64,000 nt of DNA, taken from assembly GCA_964577305.1 (NCBI GenBank), contig CAZNYS010000007.1, forward strand, positions 1 through 64,000. Reading direction: 5' to 3'. Below, in pieces: positions 15,740 through 26,177 of the stretch. A model generated the notes under the pieces. The model had not been told where the DNA came from and searched no databases. It was given only the letters and a program-made list of their open reading frames with translations. Origin of the DNA: UBA9300 sp964577305. Lineage in GTDB: Bacteria > Bacteroidota > Bacteroidia > Bacteroidales > VadinHA17. Position 1 is the first letter of the stretch; each line of letters starts with the position of its first letter. The position numbers were made by a program, and so were the translations under genes.

Positions 15740-17899
15740 ATGAAAAAAGCATTATTTTTTATTCCCATAATTCTGTTTGCCACTTCCTGTTCCCTTTCAC
15801 AGGAGTACCCGTTTCAAGACACTGACCTGAGCGATGACGAGAGGTTGGATAACCTTATATCCTTGATGACTCTTGACGAAAAAATCGATCATCTCTCTTC
15901 CCGTTTACCCGGAATACCAAGGCTTGGTGTCAGAGGAACCCGGCTTGTTGAAGGATTGCATGGCCTCGCCCTTAGCGGTCCGGCTAACTGGTCGGTAAGA
16001 GGCAAAGGTGAGGCGCCCACCACTACGTTTCCCCAGGCAATCGGTCTTGCCCAGATGTGGGACCCGGAGCTACATGAGAAAATTGCTGCATGGGAAGCCT
16101 ATGAAACACGTTACCTGACCCAGAATAAAGACTATGCCAGTGCCGGACTGATAGTCCTGGCTCCCAATGCCGACCTGGGCAGAGATATACGATGGGGGCG
16201 CACTGAAGAGTGTTACGGTGAAGATGCATACCTTGCATCAGTCCTCGTTACCGCTTATGTTAAAGGATTACAGGGGAATCATCCACGGTACTGGAAAACA
16301 GCCTCCCTTATGAAACATTTCCTGGCTAACAGTAATGAAAATAACCGTAACATCAACTCATCAGATTTTGACGAACGCCTGTTCCGCGAGTACTATTCCT
16401 ATCCCTTTTGCAAAGGGGTTGTTGAGGGCGGATCCAGGGCATTCATGGCTGCTTATAACAAGTATAACGGTATCCCCTGCACGGTGCATCCAATGTTAAA
16501 AGATGTTGCGGTAAACGAATGGGGACAGAACGGGATCATCTGTACCGACGGCGGTGCCTTCACACTATTGGTAAACTCACATAAATATTACCCTGACTTA
16601 CCGGAAGCTGCAGCAGCATGTATTAAAGCCGGCATTACAATGTTCCTTGATAACTATAAGCCTTCCCTGCGAGATGCAATCAAAAAAGGACTTGTTTCAG
16701 AAGAAGAGATAGATGATGCAGTCCGGGGGACACTGAGGGTTATGCTCAGACTGGGTCTGCTGGACAACAGCCCGGAAAATCCATACGACAGTATTGGAAT
16801 TGAAGATACAACCAGGCCATGGACCAGGCAGGAAGCAATCGACCTGGCAAGAGAAGCTACGGTGAAATCTGTGGTGTTAATGAAAAACGATGGATTACTG
16901 CCATTTAATAAGAATGAGATTACCTCCATTGCGGTCATCGGACCAAGTGCCGACCTGGTTGTTCCAGATTGGTATTCCGGTACCCCTCCGTACAGGGTGT
17001 CAATACTTGATGGTATAAGGAATGCCATTGATGATAATACTGAAGTGCGGTTTGCAGCAAGTAACAAAGCCGATTCGGCAATAATAGCAGCCAGTGAGTC
17101 GGATGTGGCTATTGTATGTATCGGTAACCACCCCCTGAGCTATGGACTGGGCTGGGGTCAGAACCATGTTTCCAGTGACGGCCGCGAGGATGTAGACCGC
17201 CAGGCAATATCACTTGAACAGGAGGACCTGGTTAAACTGGTAAAAACCGTTAATCCGAACACCGTACTTATATTGGTCTCCAGTTTCCCTTATGCAATCC
17301 CCTGGTCCAGGGACAATATTCCGGCTATCCTTCATGTGACCCAATCCAGTCAGGAAATGGGTAATGGAGTAGCAGATATACTGTTCGGGGAGGTAAGCCC
17401 TGCAGGCCGTCTCGTGCAGACCTGGTCAGCATCAATAAACCACCTCTTACCCATCCTGGATTACAACATCCGTAACGGCCGAACCTATAAGTACGACAGT
17501 AATGAACCTCTTTTTGCATTTGGCCATGGCCTGAGCTATACCTCGTTCGAGTATTCTGATCTTATCATTGACCGCCAAACAATACAGGACGGAGAGACTG
17601 TTAATGTTTCCCTAACAGTGAAAAATAGCGGTTCAGTAAATAGCGATGAAGTGGTACAACTCTATGTAAGCTTCCCGGACTCGAAAGTTGAACGGCCGGT
17701 TAAAGCATTAAAAGGATTCAGGCGGGTCCATATTCCTGCAGGTGAAAGCATGAAGGTTACCATTCCGTTGGAAGCCGATGAACTGAGGTTCTGGAATAAA
17801 GAAAAACATGCTTTCGTGCTGGAAAAGGGTCAGCTGAGATTGATGGTCGGGGCTTCTTCGGCAGATATACGGCTGACAGGAACATTGGAGGCAAAGTGA
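15740..17899 (+). CDS. Glycoside hydrolase family 3 lipoprotein (beta-glucosidase/xylosidase type)
   Basis: 719 aa with lipobox FATSC (Cys17), so it is predicted to be lipid-anchored. GH3 N-terminal barrel: LMTLDEKIDHLSSR, RGTRLVEGLHGLA, APNADLGRDIRWGRTEECYGEDAY and KHFLANSNENNRN. The nucleophile should be D270 in GIICTDGG. The C-terminal domain contains VIGPSADL, and the FGHGLSYTSFEYSD motif leads into an Fn3-like domain (LTVKNSGSVNSDEVVQLYV). It should hydrolyse beta-linked oligosaccharides in the periplasm or at the surface; specificity cannot be read. Coding sequence looks more GC-rich than its neighbours, a possible sign of transfer. It is isolated, with no SusCD pair nearby. Confidence 0.92.
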   Translation: MKKALFFIPIILFATSCSLSQEYPFQDTDLSDDERLDNLISLMTLDEKIDHLSSRLPGIPRLGVRGTRLVEGLHGLALSGPANWSVRGKGEAPTTTFPQAIGLAQMWDPELHEKIAAWEAYETRYLTQNKDYASAGLIVLAPNADLGRDIRWGRTEECYGEDAYLASVLVTAYVKGLQGNHPRYWKTASLMKHFLANSNENNRNINSSDFDERLFREYYSYPFCKGVVEGGSRAFMAAYNKYNGIPCTVHPMLKDVAVNEWGQNGIICTDGGAFTLLVNSHKYYPDLPEAAAACIKAGITMFLDNYKPSLRDAIKKGLVSEEEIDDAVRGTLRVMLRLGLLDNSPENPYDSIGIEDTTRPWTRQEAIDLAREATVKSVVLMKNDGLLPFNKNEITSIAVIGPSADLVVPDWYSGTPPYRVSILDGIRNAIDDNTEVRFAASNKADSAIIAASESDVAIVCIGNHPLSYGLGWGQNHVSSDGREDVDRQAISLEQEDLVKLVKTVNPNTVLILVSSFPYAIPWSRDNIPAILHVTQSSQEMGNGVADILFGEVSPAGRLVQTWSASINHLLPILDYNIRNGRTYKYDSNEPLFAFGHGLSYTSFEYSDLIIDRQTIQDGETVNVSLTVKNSGSVNSDEVVQLYVSFPDSKVERPVKALKGFRRVHIPAGESMKVTIPLEADELRFWNKEKHAFVLEKGQLRLMVGASSADIRLTGTLEAK

Positions 17900-17945
17900 A
17901 TTGTAATATTTTTCTTATCAAATAGTGGCTCATTCCCAGTACCTG

Positions 17946-19031
17946 TTAATGAACCAGCATCATACTTTTTGTAACTATTTGATCCTCTGTTATAAGTGAA
18001 TAGGAGTAAATACCATCAGGCAGGCAGGTTCCTTCAAAAATAACACTGTACTTGCCGGGCAGCATATATTCATTTATCATTTCATAGCATTTATATCCAT
18101 ATTCATTAAATAAGGATAGCTCGATAAAACCAGCTGTTTCAGTTTCAAAATCAATCCTTGTAGTTGTTTTAAATGGATTAGGGTAATTCTGATTAAGATA
18201 AAGACCCGTTGATTTCATTTCACCTGTTCCCAACTGTATATCTGGAAGGTTCCAGGTAGTAGGACTCCTGAATACAACGCCCTTTGCAACACTTTGAAAA
18301 TACCTTGCTTCATTCGCCGGCAAAAAAGCAAAATAGGTTATACCAGCAGGACTTTCAAGAAAAATTACAGAATAAATCACGCAGGCCATAAGGTAAGAAC
18401 CCCGGGGTGAAGGATGATTATAATCTTCCATATGCAGGTAGTGCAGTGGATAAGCTTGCTCTTCCAGTACCCGGTACCAGGCCCATCCTACCGGGGCAAT
18501 TATTATATCAAGTTCGTTACAATATTTAAGTGTATTATCATAAATCTTTAACTGCATATCTTCATAATCGTCGGTCCAGCCTGCCAGCCATGTCATACCA
18601 TCCTCAAAAGCCCAGGGCATAGTGAATATTATTTTTGTTGAATCACATTTACCGGTGATTTTTTCTTTCAAAATCTCAAGTGACTCAAACACTCTGGCAT
18701 GGCTATAGTATTCCGGATATGCTGTTCCTGCACCTGAACCCTGTAAAACAGCATAATCCCACTCCTGATCATTGATCAAAGCCTCAACATCAGTACTCTG
18801 AGCCCAATCAGATAAACCGGTATTTTCAACCATATAATCATCAATTTGCACCACTTTGCCGCCGTAATTCGCTAGGTTCCTGACAAGTGAAGGAAGATGA
18901 TTGTAAAGGGAATAGCTGTTCCCCAAAAATAAAATTTTGCATGTATCCCCTGAAACTGACAGATTCAATTAATAAGCAGATTGACTGATCGAATATAATA
19001 TTGAGATAATATATATTATTAACCGCTCCAT
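17946..19031 (-). pseudogene. SGNH-like T9SS cargo gene interrupted by an in-frame stop
   Basis: Reading from ATG at 19031, the first 20 codons encode a signal-peptide-like segment (MERLIIYIISILYSISQSAY). A TAA at 18969-18971 follows and the same frame then continues for 340 codons. The body has LFLGNSYSLYNHLPSL near its start, as in GDSL/SGNH-like proteins, then WDYAVLQGSGAG and HPSPRGSYLMAC, which could supply the Asp/His region. The C-terminal 90 residues are a T9SS type A sorting domain (LNQNYPNPF ... LPDGIYSY). Without the upstream codons the product starts at TTG and lacks an export signal. A nonsense mutation or sequencing error is the simplest reading. Confidence 0.75.
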
Positions 19032-19328
19032 ATTATTATGACCCTTAACAGAGGAAATAACCTATTTTCAGTGTCTCTTTTCATTGGCGAGCCTTGCGGG
19101 AGCGCATCCGGAACCGAACGATGAGTGCCCGGCCAGCATTGTAAGGACGGGTTATTTGATATCGAGTCAGCGGAGAGGGTTGGATCAGGAGCCTCACACC
19201 ATCATTATTTCATATTTTCAACATTCTAATCTTTATTAAATTCTTCGCTACGCCCTTCAGGCTGAGCTCAGAATTACAGGGATTTATTATATTTACACTT
19301 TTTGTGGTATTAACAAATAATCCTTACT
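19032..19328. other. Intergenic region with GC-rich mosaic repeat
   Basis: No gene seen. 19085-19200 is GC-rich and unlike its AT-rich flanks. 19219-19251 repeats the caacattctaat ... ttcttcgctacg segment found at 11622-11655. The last 50 bases are AT-rich and should hold the promoter for the peptidase, but I see no clear box. Confidence 0.55.
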
Positions 19329-22034
19329 ATGAAAAAGACTATAAGCCTTACCCTGCTGATTATCCTTGCATCGTTTCAGCTTGAAGCCCAGAAGAAAGAT
19401 CTTACACGTGAAGATTATGATAAGTGGCAAAACCTTGGATCCTATACTATCTCTGATAATGGCAAATGGATCTCGTATACAGTATCACCCGTTGAAGGAA
19501 ATGATACTCTGTTTATAATATCATCTGATAAAGAAAAGGAATATAAACTCGGGCTCTGTTCTTCTCCTTCTTTCTCTGATGACTCACATTGGGTGGCAGC
19601 AAGAAAGGGTTACAGTAAGGAAGAAACCGAGAAGATGAATGAACAGAAAAAGAGAGTCCGGAACAAGCTTGTTCTTATTGAGCTGGATCAAGGGACAAAA
19701 AGAGTATTTGACGATATACAACAGTTTACCCTCAGCAAAGACTGTAAGCACCTTATTATGAGCGGGTATGCCGATGAGAAAACAAAAAGATATGACCTAT
19801 ATATTTATGATCTCAATAGTGGCTCAATGAAAAATATAGGAAATGTATCAGATCATAACCTTAATAAAAAAGGCAACCGCCTTGCCTATATAATTGATGC
19901 TGAAGGGAAGAAAGGCAACGGAGTGGAATTATTCAATCTTGATGATTATTCCATAAGGATTATCGATACCGATACAACCACATACACCAAACTGGTATGG
20001 GAAAAAGAAGGTGATGCTTTTAGCTTTCTCAAGTCCTTTTCTGATACTGGTTATATTGAAAAGAATCATAGTGTTTTCGCTGTTCTGGATATATATAATA
20101 ATCTGCATATTAAAACTCTTAACCCACTTGATCAGGATGTTATACCTGATAGTATGAGAGTACGTGAAAATTTTACTCCCCGGTTCTCAAAAGATATGAG
20201 CATTCTGTATTTCGGTATTTATGACTGGAATGTAAAGGAGAAAAAAGAAAAAGGGAAGGACAAGAAGGATGAAAAAATACCTGATGTCGATATATGGCAC
20301 TGGAAAGATGATCCCATACAACCAGCACAGGAAAAGATATATGAGAGATCTGACAAAGATTTTATATACCTGTGCTCATGGAACCTGGACAACAACAGTG
20401 TAAACAGGATTACCGACGAGGAATTGAGGGAATATGATATCACGGCTGATGGGAAAAACGTGGTTATAAGAACCGATCTTCCTTACCAGCCTGCTTTCAG
20501 ACAGGAATATTATGACCATTATATTGTAAATGCCTCAAATGGCGAAAAGAAACTTATAATTAAGAACTTCACCCGCCTGGGCAGTTCATCACCTGACGGT
20601 AAATTCATCCCGTACTTCAGGGAAAAAAACTGGTGGGTATATGATATTCAAAAAAATGAAAACAGGATAATCAGTTCAGCTATAGATACCGATCTGTGGA
20701 ATACCAGGGATGACAGCCCAAGGGAAATAAAGCCTCCTTTTGGCTCGGGGGGATGGTACGAGGACGACAGTCACATGCTTATTTATGATGAATATGATTT
20801 ATGGAAGGTAAACCCTGTTACTGCTGAAGCAAAAAAGCTTACAGACGGACGGGAGGATGAGATCATATTCAGAACAATAAGGCTTGATTATGAGAATAAT
20901 TACTTTGAACAGGATAAGGACCTTTACCTTTCGGCCAGGGGAGATAAAACAAAAAAAAGTGGTTTCTCCCGTATAAGCCCTGAAGGTAAAAGCCACAAGC
21001 TGATCTTTGATGATTATTATATTTCAGGACTTAGAAAAGCAAAATCTGTTGACAGATTGATATACCGTTCTGAAAGTTATTCCGATTCGCCTGATCTTTT
21101 CTTAACAAACAGCCTTTTCAGGAATAAAGAGCAGCTCACAAATACTAACCCTCAGCAGGTTGACTATTACTGGGGGAAAAGTGAACTTATTGATTACACC
21201 AACAGAGATGGCAAAGAGTTACAGGGTGCACTGTTTTATCCTGCCAATTATGAAGAAGGTAAAGAGTACCCGATGATAGTTTATATATATGAGACCAGGT
21301 CTACCACAGTGCACCTGTATGCTAGTCCAAGCCCAAAAAGCGCATATAATACAAGTAACTATACTACGAGTGGCTTTTTTGTCTTCCAGCCCGATATAGT
21401 TTATAAAACGAATCACCCGGGTGAGTCAGCTGCTGATTGTGTTATCCCGGCGGTTGAGAAAGTGCTGGAAACAGGAATGATAGATAAGGATAAGATCGCC
21501 CTTATAGGACATAGCTGGGGGGCTTACCAGACAAGTTTTATTATCACCCAGACCGACCTGTTCGCGGCAGCAATAGCAGGTGCTCCCCTGATAAACATGA
21601 TCAGTATGTATAATGAGATCTACTGGAATTCAGGGAGCCCTAATCAGTCAATTTTTGAAACATCCCAGGGCAGGCTGAGAGAACCATGGTGGGAAATCAT
21701 GGATGAGTATATGGGCAATTCGCCTATGTTCAATGCTGCTAATATTACAACTCCACTGCTTGTTACTTTTGGTAACCAGGATGGAGCCGTTGACTGGCAC
21801 CAGGGCATAGAAATGTTTACAACAATGCGCAGGATGCAAAAACCTTATATCATGCTTGTTTATGAAGGAGAAAACCATGGTTTGAGGAAAGAGGAAAATA
21901 TGCTGGATTATTCATTGAAGGTGAAACAGTTCATCGATCATTATCTCCTGGGTAAGCCTGCTGAAGATTGGATAAAAGAGGGTAAAACTTACATGGAGAA
22001 AAAAGAAGAAGAAGATCTGGCAAAAGAAAAGTAA
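19329..22034 (+). CDS. Exported S9 family (prolyl-oligopeptidase-like) peptidase
   Basis: 901 aa with signal peptide ending LEAQ|KKD. A long N-terminal beta-propeller-like region with repeated DG/W motifs occupies about 30-600, and an alpha/beta-hydrolase domain the last 270 residues. The triad is visible: S729 in GHSWGAY, D818 in GNQDGAVDW and H850 in GENHGL. Secreted serine peptidases of this family cleave peptides in the periplasm. The C-terminus is a Lys/Glu-rich tail (KEEEDLAKEK), and an extra charged insert EKKEKGKDKKDEK lies near residue 303. Probably involved in nutrient peptide use; no export partner nearby. Confidence 0.9.
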   Translation: MKKTISLTLLIILASFQLEAQKKDLTREDYDKWQNLGSYTISDNGKWISYTVSPVEGNDTLFIISSDKEKEYKLGLCSSPSFSDDSHWVAARKGYSKEETEKMNEQKKRVRNKLVLIELDQGTKRVFDDIQQFTLSKDCKHLIMSGYADEKTKRYDLYIYDLNSGSMKNIGNVSDHNLNKKGNRLAYIIDAEGKKGNGVELFNLDDYSIRIIDTDTTTYTKLVWEKEGDAFSFLKSFSDTGYIEKNHSVFAVLDIYNNLHIKTLNPLDQDVIPDSMRVRENFTPRFSKDMSILYFGIYDWNVKEKKEKGKDKKDEKIPDVDIWHWKDDPIQPAQEKIYERSDKDFIYLCSWNLDNNSVNRITDEELREYDITADGKNVVIRTDLPYQPAFRQEYYDHYIVNASNGEKKLIIKNFTRLGSSSPDGKFIPYFREKNWWVYDIQKNENRIISSAIDTDLWNTRDDSPREIKPPFGSGGWYEDDSHMLIYDEYDLWKVNPVTAEAKKLTDGREDEIIFRTIRLDYENNYFEQDKDLYLSARGDKTKKSGFSRISPEGKSHKLIFDDYYISGLRKAKSVDRLIYRSESYSDSPDLFLTNSLFRNKEQLTNTNPQQVDYYWGKSELIDYTNRDGKELQGALFYPANYEEGKEYPMIVYIYETRSTTVHLYASPSPKSAYNTSNYTTSGFFVFQPDIVYKTNHPGESAADCVIPAVEKVLETGMIDKDKIALIGHSWGAYQTSFIITQTDLFAAAIAGAPLINMISMYNEIYWNSGSPNQSIFETSQGRLREPWWEIMDEYMGNSPMFNAANITTPLLVTFGNQDGAVDWHQGIEMFTTMRRMQKPYIMLVYEGENHGLRKEENMLDYSLKVKQFIDHYLLGKPAEDWIKEGKTYMEKKEEEDLAKEK

Positions 22035-22150
22035 CCACAATATATAAAGGCATTAATATAATTCCCTGATATATAATGAGCATAAATTTATTGAACGGTA
22101 ATAATTATTAATTACTTTTAAAATTCGTATTGGTTCACAATTAATTCTCA

Positions 22151-25100
22151 ATGAGCGAAGAGATCCTGAAAGCACTGATGCAACTTTTTGCCCTGATCAT
22201 CAAGCAGGATGGAGGGATGCTATCAAGTGAAAGGGAATATGTTGTGGATTTTCTTGAGAAACAACTCAGCCATGATTCCGTAAATGAATATCTTGAACTA
22301 TTCGACAGGGATGTCGGGCCATTAATGGATAATGATCCGGATGTTGAGAATAAACCACCTTCCTTAAAGGACTCTGTTAAAATATTCAGTATCTGTAAAC
22401 AAATTAACCGTACCCTCAACCAATCCCAAAAAGTTGTTGTGCTGATGAGGTTGTATGAACTGGTAAATGCCGATAAAAGGTTTACCCTTCAGCGTATGAA
22501 TATCATCAATACAGTAGCAGAGGTATTCAGGATATTACCGGAAGAGTTCAGAAGCATTGAACTTTTTGTTAAACATGATACCGATGTAGAACCGGTTGAT
22601 AGCTCAATACTCGTTCTTAAGCATCATACCAGATGCCCGGATTGCGACAGTGATTCAGAGAAAGAAGAAATGGCACCCAGCCTTTTGGTTGTACTGTGGA
22701 TAAGCAGTGTGGATTTATATTTTATTAAACATTATTCTGAGGATCAGTTATCACTTAACGGTCTGCCTATTGATGCCAGGAAAATATATACCATGGCCAA
22801 AGGAAGCTCACTGAGGTTTCAGCATGGTCAGCCTGTATACTACAGCGATATATCAGCCCATTACCTTTCGAAAAGATCCTTCCACAAAATCAGTCTTGAG
22901 GCAGAAAACCTGGTCTATAAATTCCCAGGGGGTCAGACCGGTATCAATAATGTAAATATTGCCGAAAGAGAGGGTAATCTTATTGGAATATTGGGTAGCA
23001 GCGGCGCGGGTAAAACCACCCTTCTCAACCTTCTTAGCGGAATTTATAAACCTTCAATGGGTTCAGTAAAAATAAACGGTATTGACCTCAGTAATAAATC
23101 CGGTGTACTCGATGGTATAATTGGCTACGTACCTCAGGACGACATGCTTAAGGAAGACCTTACCGTGTTTGAAAATCTGTATTATGCCACATGTCTCTGT
23201 TTTGATGACCTTACCAATAAGGAAATAATACACAAGGTAGATAAAATGCTCAAATCCCTTGGTCTTTATGAAAAAAGAGATCTTAGAGTTGGCTCCAGTC
23301 TCAAAAAAGTCATTAGCGGGGGCCAAAGGAAAAGATTGAATATAGCCCTTGAACTTATTCGTGAACCGTTAATACTGTTCCTCGATGAGCCTACATCGGG
23401 ACTGTCATCCAAAGATTCTGAGAATGTCATAGATCTGCTAAGGGAACTGACTTTAAGAAGCAAATTGATTTTTTCAGTAGTACACCAGCCATCTTCAGAG
23501 ATATTCAAGGTATTTGACAGGATAATCATTCTTGACGATAGCGGTGAGATGGTTTACTACGGAAATCCAATTGAGGCACTTATACATTTTAAAACGCTTG
23601 ATGCACAAGTAGAAAGCCATCTAGGTGAATGCCCAACATGTGGTAACATAAACCCGGAGACTATTTTCAATATCATTGAGACAGAAATAGTAGATGAGTT
23701 CGGACGCTATACCGGCGTCCGAAAAAGGTCAGCTGCTGAATGGGCAGAGAAATATAATGAGTTACACCCTGTTATGCCTATCCGCAAGATTAAAACCAGA
23801 CCCAGGTCAAATCTTAAAAGGCCAGATCTTCTTAAACAATTTCTGATCTTTATACGCAGGGACCTGAGCAGTAAGATATCCAACCGTCAATATGTTCTTC
23901 TCACTCTGCTTGAAGCACCGATACTGGGATTTATATTATCATACATAATAAGATATATAGCTGATCCGGGTTCAACCAATTACATTTTCAGGGAGAACGA
24001 AAATATCCCGATATATATATTCATGTGCCTAATTGTTGCCCTGTTTATGGGACTTATCACCAGTGCAGAGGAAATATTCAAAGATAGAAAGATACGCAAC
24101 AGGGAACAGTTCCTCAATTTGAGCAAAGGCAGTTATCTTGCCGCAAAAGTGGTTATCTTACTTGCAATATCAGCCTTACAGTCCTTATTGTTTATCATAG
24201 TGGCAAATCCGATACTGGGAATAAAAGGGTTTTATTTTGAGTACTGGTTTGCTCTTTTTACTACAGCAACCTTTGCAAATATCCTTGGCCTTAATATCTC
24301 GGATGCTTTCAATTCTGCAATCACTATATATATTGTAGTGCCTCTGCTTATGATCCCAATGATGGTGCTAAGCGGGGCAATGTTCCCTTTCGATAAACTC
24401 AACCGATCTCTGGGGAGTGTCGATAAGGTTCCCTGGATAGCCGAAATAATGCCCACCAAATGGACATATGAGGCCCTCATGGTTACACAGTTCAAGGATA
24501 ACAGATATGATATGCTGGTTTATGATATGAATAAAACCATCAGTGTGGCTGATTATAATACCATATTCCATTTGCCGGAACTGGAAAATGCACTCAATAC
24601 AACAGTTTTACATTACAGGAGAAAAGAACTGTCTGAAGAAAATCCATCCAAACTACCCCTTCTCAGGAATGAAATCTCAAAACTGTCAGAAAATGAGGGC
24701 CTTTATAAGTTTGCTGAACTGGATAAACTGAATTATTCTGATTTCAGTCATATTGTGGCTGAAAAACTATCTGCATATCTTGATTCTGTAAATTCCATAT
24801 TCCTCAGCAGAAGTAATTCTGCTGATATAAGGAAAGATAAATTTATAAGTGACAACCGTGAAGAGCTTTATAAATTATATAACCAGTTTCATAATGACCG
24901 GCTTGAAGAAATAGTCAGGAAAATATATGAAAAAAATAAAATACTGGAATACAAAAACAGGCTTATCCAGAATTTTGACCCGGTATACCGCGATCCCCGT
25001 GGTAATGAATTTCCTGCTTTCAGGAGTCATTTCTTTGCTCCCTCCAAAGTATCAATGGGCCTAAGATTTGACACTTATACCTTCAATATGATATTCGTCT

Positions 25101-25180
25101 GGCTTATGTCATTGGTATTCTATGTTTTGTTGTATTACAATGTATTAGAGCGTATCGTTAATTCTTTCTCCAAAAAATAA
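22151..25180 (+). CDS. ABCG-like transporter with TerB-like N-terminal domain
   Basis: 1009 aa in one chain. Residues 1-150 are helical and resemble TerB/DjlA-type modules (LFALIIKQDGGMLSSERE). A Cys pair CPDCDSDSE follows, then an FHA-like stretch around residues 185-240. The ATPase has Walker A GSSGAGKT (near 281), signature SGGQRKR (near 387) and Walker B LILFLDEPTSG (near 410). A second Cys pair CPTCGN follows, then a multi-helix ABC2-type membrane domain from about residue 575, a large soluble insert of about 190 residues and a last helix near the C-terminus. The layout is that of ABCG half transporters. Substrate unknown. A lipoprotein gene and a small exported protein follow on the same strand. 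Confidence 0.88.
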   Translation: MSEEILKALMQLFALIIKQDGGMLSSEREYVVDFLEKQLSHDSVNEYLELFDRDVGPLMDNDPDVENKPPSLKDSVKIFSICKQINRTLNQSQKVVVLMRLYELVNADKRFTLQRMNIINTVAEVFRILPEEFRSIELFVKHDTDVEPVDSSILVLKHHTRCPDCDSDSEKEEMAPSLLVVLWISSVDLYFIKHYSEDQLSLNGLPIDARKIYTMAKGSSLRFQHGQPVYYSDISAHYLSKRSFHKISLEAENLVYKFPGGQTGINNVNIAEREGNLIGILGSSGAGKTTLLNLLSGIYKPSMGSVKINGIDLSNKSGVLDGIIGYVPQDDMLKEDLTVFENLYYATCLCFDDLTNKEIIHKVDKMLKSLGLYEKRDLRVGSSLKKVISGGQRKRLNIALELIREPLILFLDEPTSGLSSKDSENVIDLLRELTLRSKLIFSVVHQPSSEIFKVFDRIIILDDSGEMVYYGNPIEALIHFKTLDAQVESHLGECPTCGNINPETIFNIIETEIVDEFGRYTGVRKRSAAEWAEKYNELHPVMPIRKIKTRPRSNLKRPDLLKQFLIFIRRDLSSKISNRQYVLLTLLEAPILGFILSYIIRYIADPGSTNYIFRENENIPIYIFMCLIVALFMGLITSAEEIFKDRKIRNREQFLNLSKGSYLAAKVVILLAISALQSLLFIIVANPILGIKGFYFEYWFALFTTATFANILGLNISDAFNSAITIYIVVPLLMIPMMVLSGAMFPFDKLNRSLGSVDKVPWIAEIMPTKWTYEALMVTQFKDNRYDMLVYDMNKTISVADYNTIFHLPELENALNTTVLHYRRKELSEENPSKLPLLRNEISKLSENEGLYKFAELDKLNYSDFSHIVAEKLSAYLDSVNSIFLSRSNSADIRKDKFISDNREELYKLYNQFHNDRLEEIVRKIYEKNKILEYKNRLIQNFDPVYRDPRGNEFPAFRSHFFAPSKVSMGLRFDTYTFNMIFVWLMSLVFYVLLYYNVLERIVNSFSKK

Positions 25181-25219
25181 TCATTTCATACAGCAACTTT
25201 AATAATATTATTATTTTTT

Positions 25220-25227
25220 TACTTTTG
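25220..25227 (+). promoter_or_regulatory. Predicted -7 box upstream of the 25254 lipoprotein
   Basis: TACTTTTG, a full match to TAnnTTTG, 26 bases before the start codon. The expected upstream TTTG is only partial. It suggests the lipoprotein can be transcribed separately from the ABC gene. Confidence 0.5.
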
Positions 25228-25253
25228 TATAATAAAGTCAATAATGCCTCAAC

Positions 25254-26168
25254 ATGAAAAAAGTCCTGTCCAGTCTTCAAATCTTGTTAATACTGCTTCT
25301 TTTTTATTCCTGTAAGAACACAGGTAATAAAGGATCAGAATTTATCTTCCCTGAATCTGACTCCATTCCCGTTAAGGAAGCTGAAAAGTTAAGCCAGGAA
25401 GCCATTGATGATATTGTCCAGAATATTGGTTCCCCGGTTGAAATGGCGGCCTTGCTTCTTGAACTAAAAGTCCCTTTTATTACTGAACACCTTGCATCAA
25501 TTGAGCAGGCAGAAAATCTGAGTACAAATTACCAGAAAGCACTCCGCCTTGGTATCTACGGCGCTGACCTCGGTTACCTTAATATTTATGAAAAAACAGG
25601 TAGTGCAGTTGAAACACTTTCAACCATAAACAAGCTTGCAGATGGCTTAAGGGTTGGTCAGTTCTTTGATTTTGAAACACTGAAAAACCTTGCTATAAAT
25701 AAAAGTAATATTGATTCACTTCTTTTCCTGTCAGTTCGTTCCTATAATGAGATCGATGAATACCTCCGTGAGAATGATCGTGGTTATCTTTCAGCACTCA
25801 TGATAACCGGTGTCTGGCTGGAAGCACAATACCTGGCATGCCAGATCGTTAAAGATTACCCCCATTTAGATCTGAAAAACAGGATAGGCGAACAAAAGAT
25901 AATCATTAATGACCTGCTGATGTTGTTGCGCCCCTATAATGAGTCCAGTGATGAATACCGTGAGCTTTATAATGATTTAGAACTTCTGAAACGTCAATAT
26001 TCAGATGTCAATATAACATATACCCCCGGTGAGCCTGAAACATTAGAAAAAGATGGAAGGCTCATTGTCATTCAGAACGAAGAAAGCACTGTAGTAATCA
26101 GTGATGATGTGCTGGAGTGGATAATACAGAAAACAGAAGAGATCAGAAATAAAATAATATCACTTTAA
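25254..26168 (+). CDS. Lipoprotein of unknown function
   Basis: 304 aa. Lipobox LLFYSC (Cys20). The rest is almost entirely helical: repeated amphipathic stretches, including FITEHLASIEQAENLSTNYQ and LGIYGADLGYLNIYEKTG. No catalytic motif is recognised. It sits 74 bases after the ABC transporter and 9 bases before a small exported protein, so it may belong to the transporter unit, perhaps as an envelope partner. That link is inference from position only. Confidence 0.75.
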   Translation: MKKVLSSLQILLILLLFYSCKNTGNKGSEFIFPESDSIPVKEAEKLSQEAIDDIVQNIGSPVEMAALLLELKVPFITEHLASIEQAENLSTNYQKALRLGIYGADLGYLNIYEKTGSAVETLSTINKLADGLRVGQFFDFETLKNLAINKSNIDSLLFLSVRSYNEIDEYLRENDRGYLSALMITGVWLEAQYLACQIVKDYPHLDLKNRIGEQKIIINDLLMLLRPYNESSDEYRELYNDLELLKRQYSDVNITYTPGEPETLEKDGRLIVIQNEESTVVISDDVLEWIIQKTEEIRNKIISL

Positions 26169-26177
26169 CTCCTGGAT

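Noticed and set aside
15740..18968. Polysaccharide utilisation locus around GH3
   Set aside because: No SusC/SusD pair or regulator is adjacent; one GH3 and a broken SGNH gene are not enough to call a PUL.
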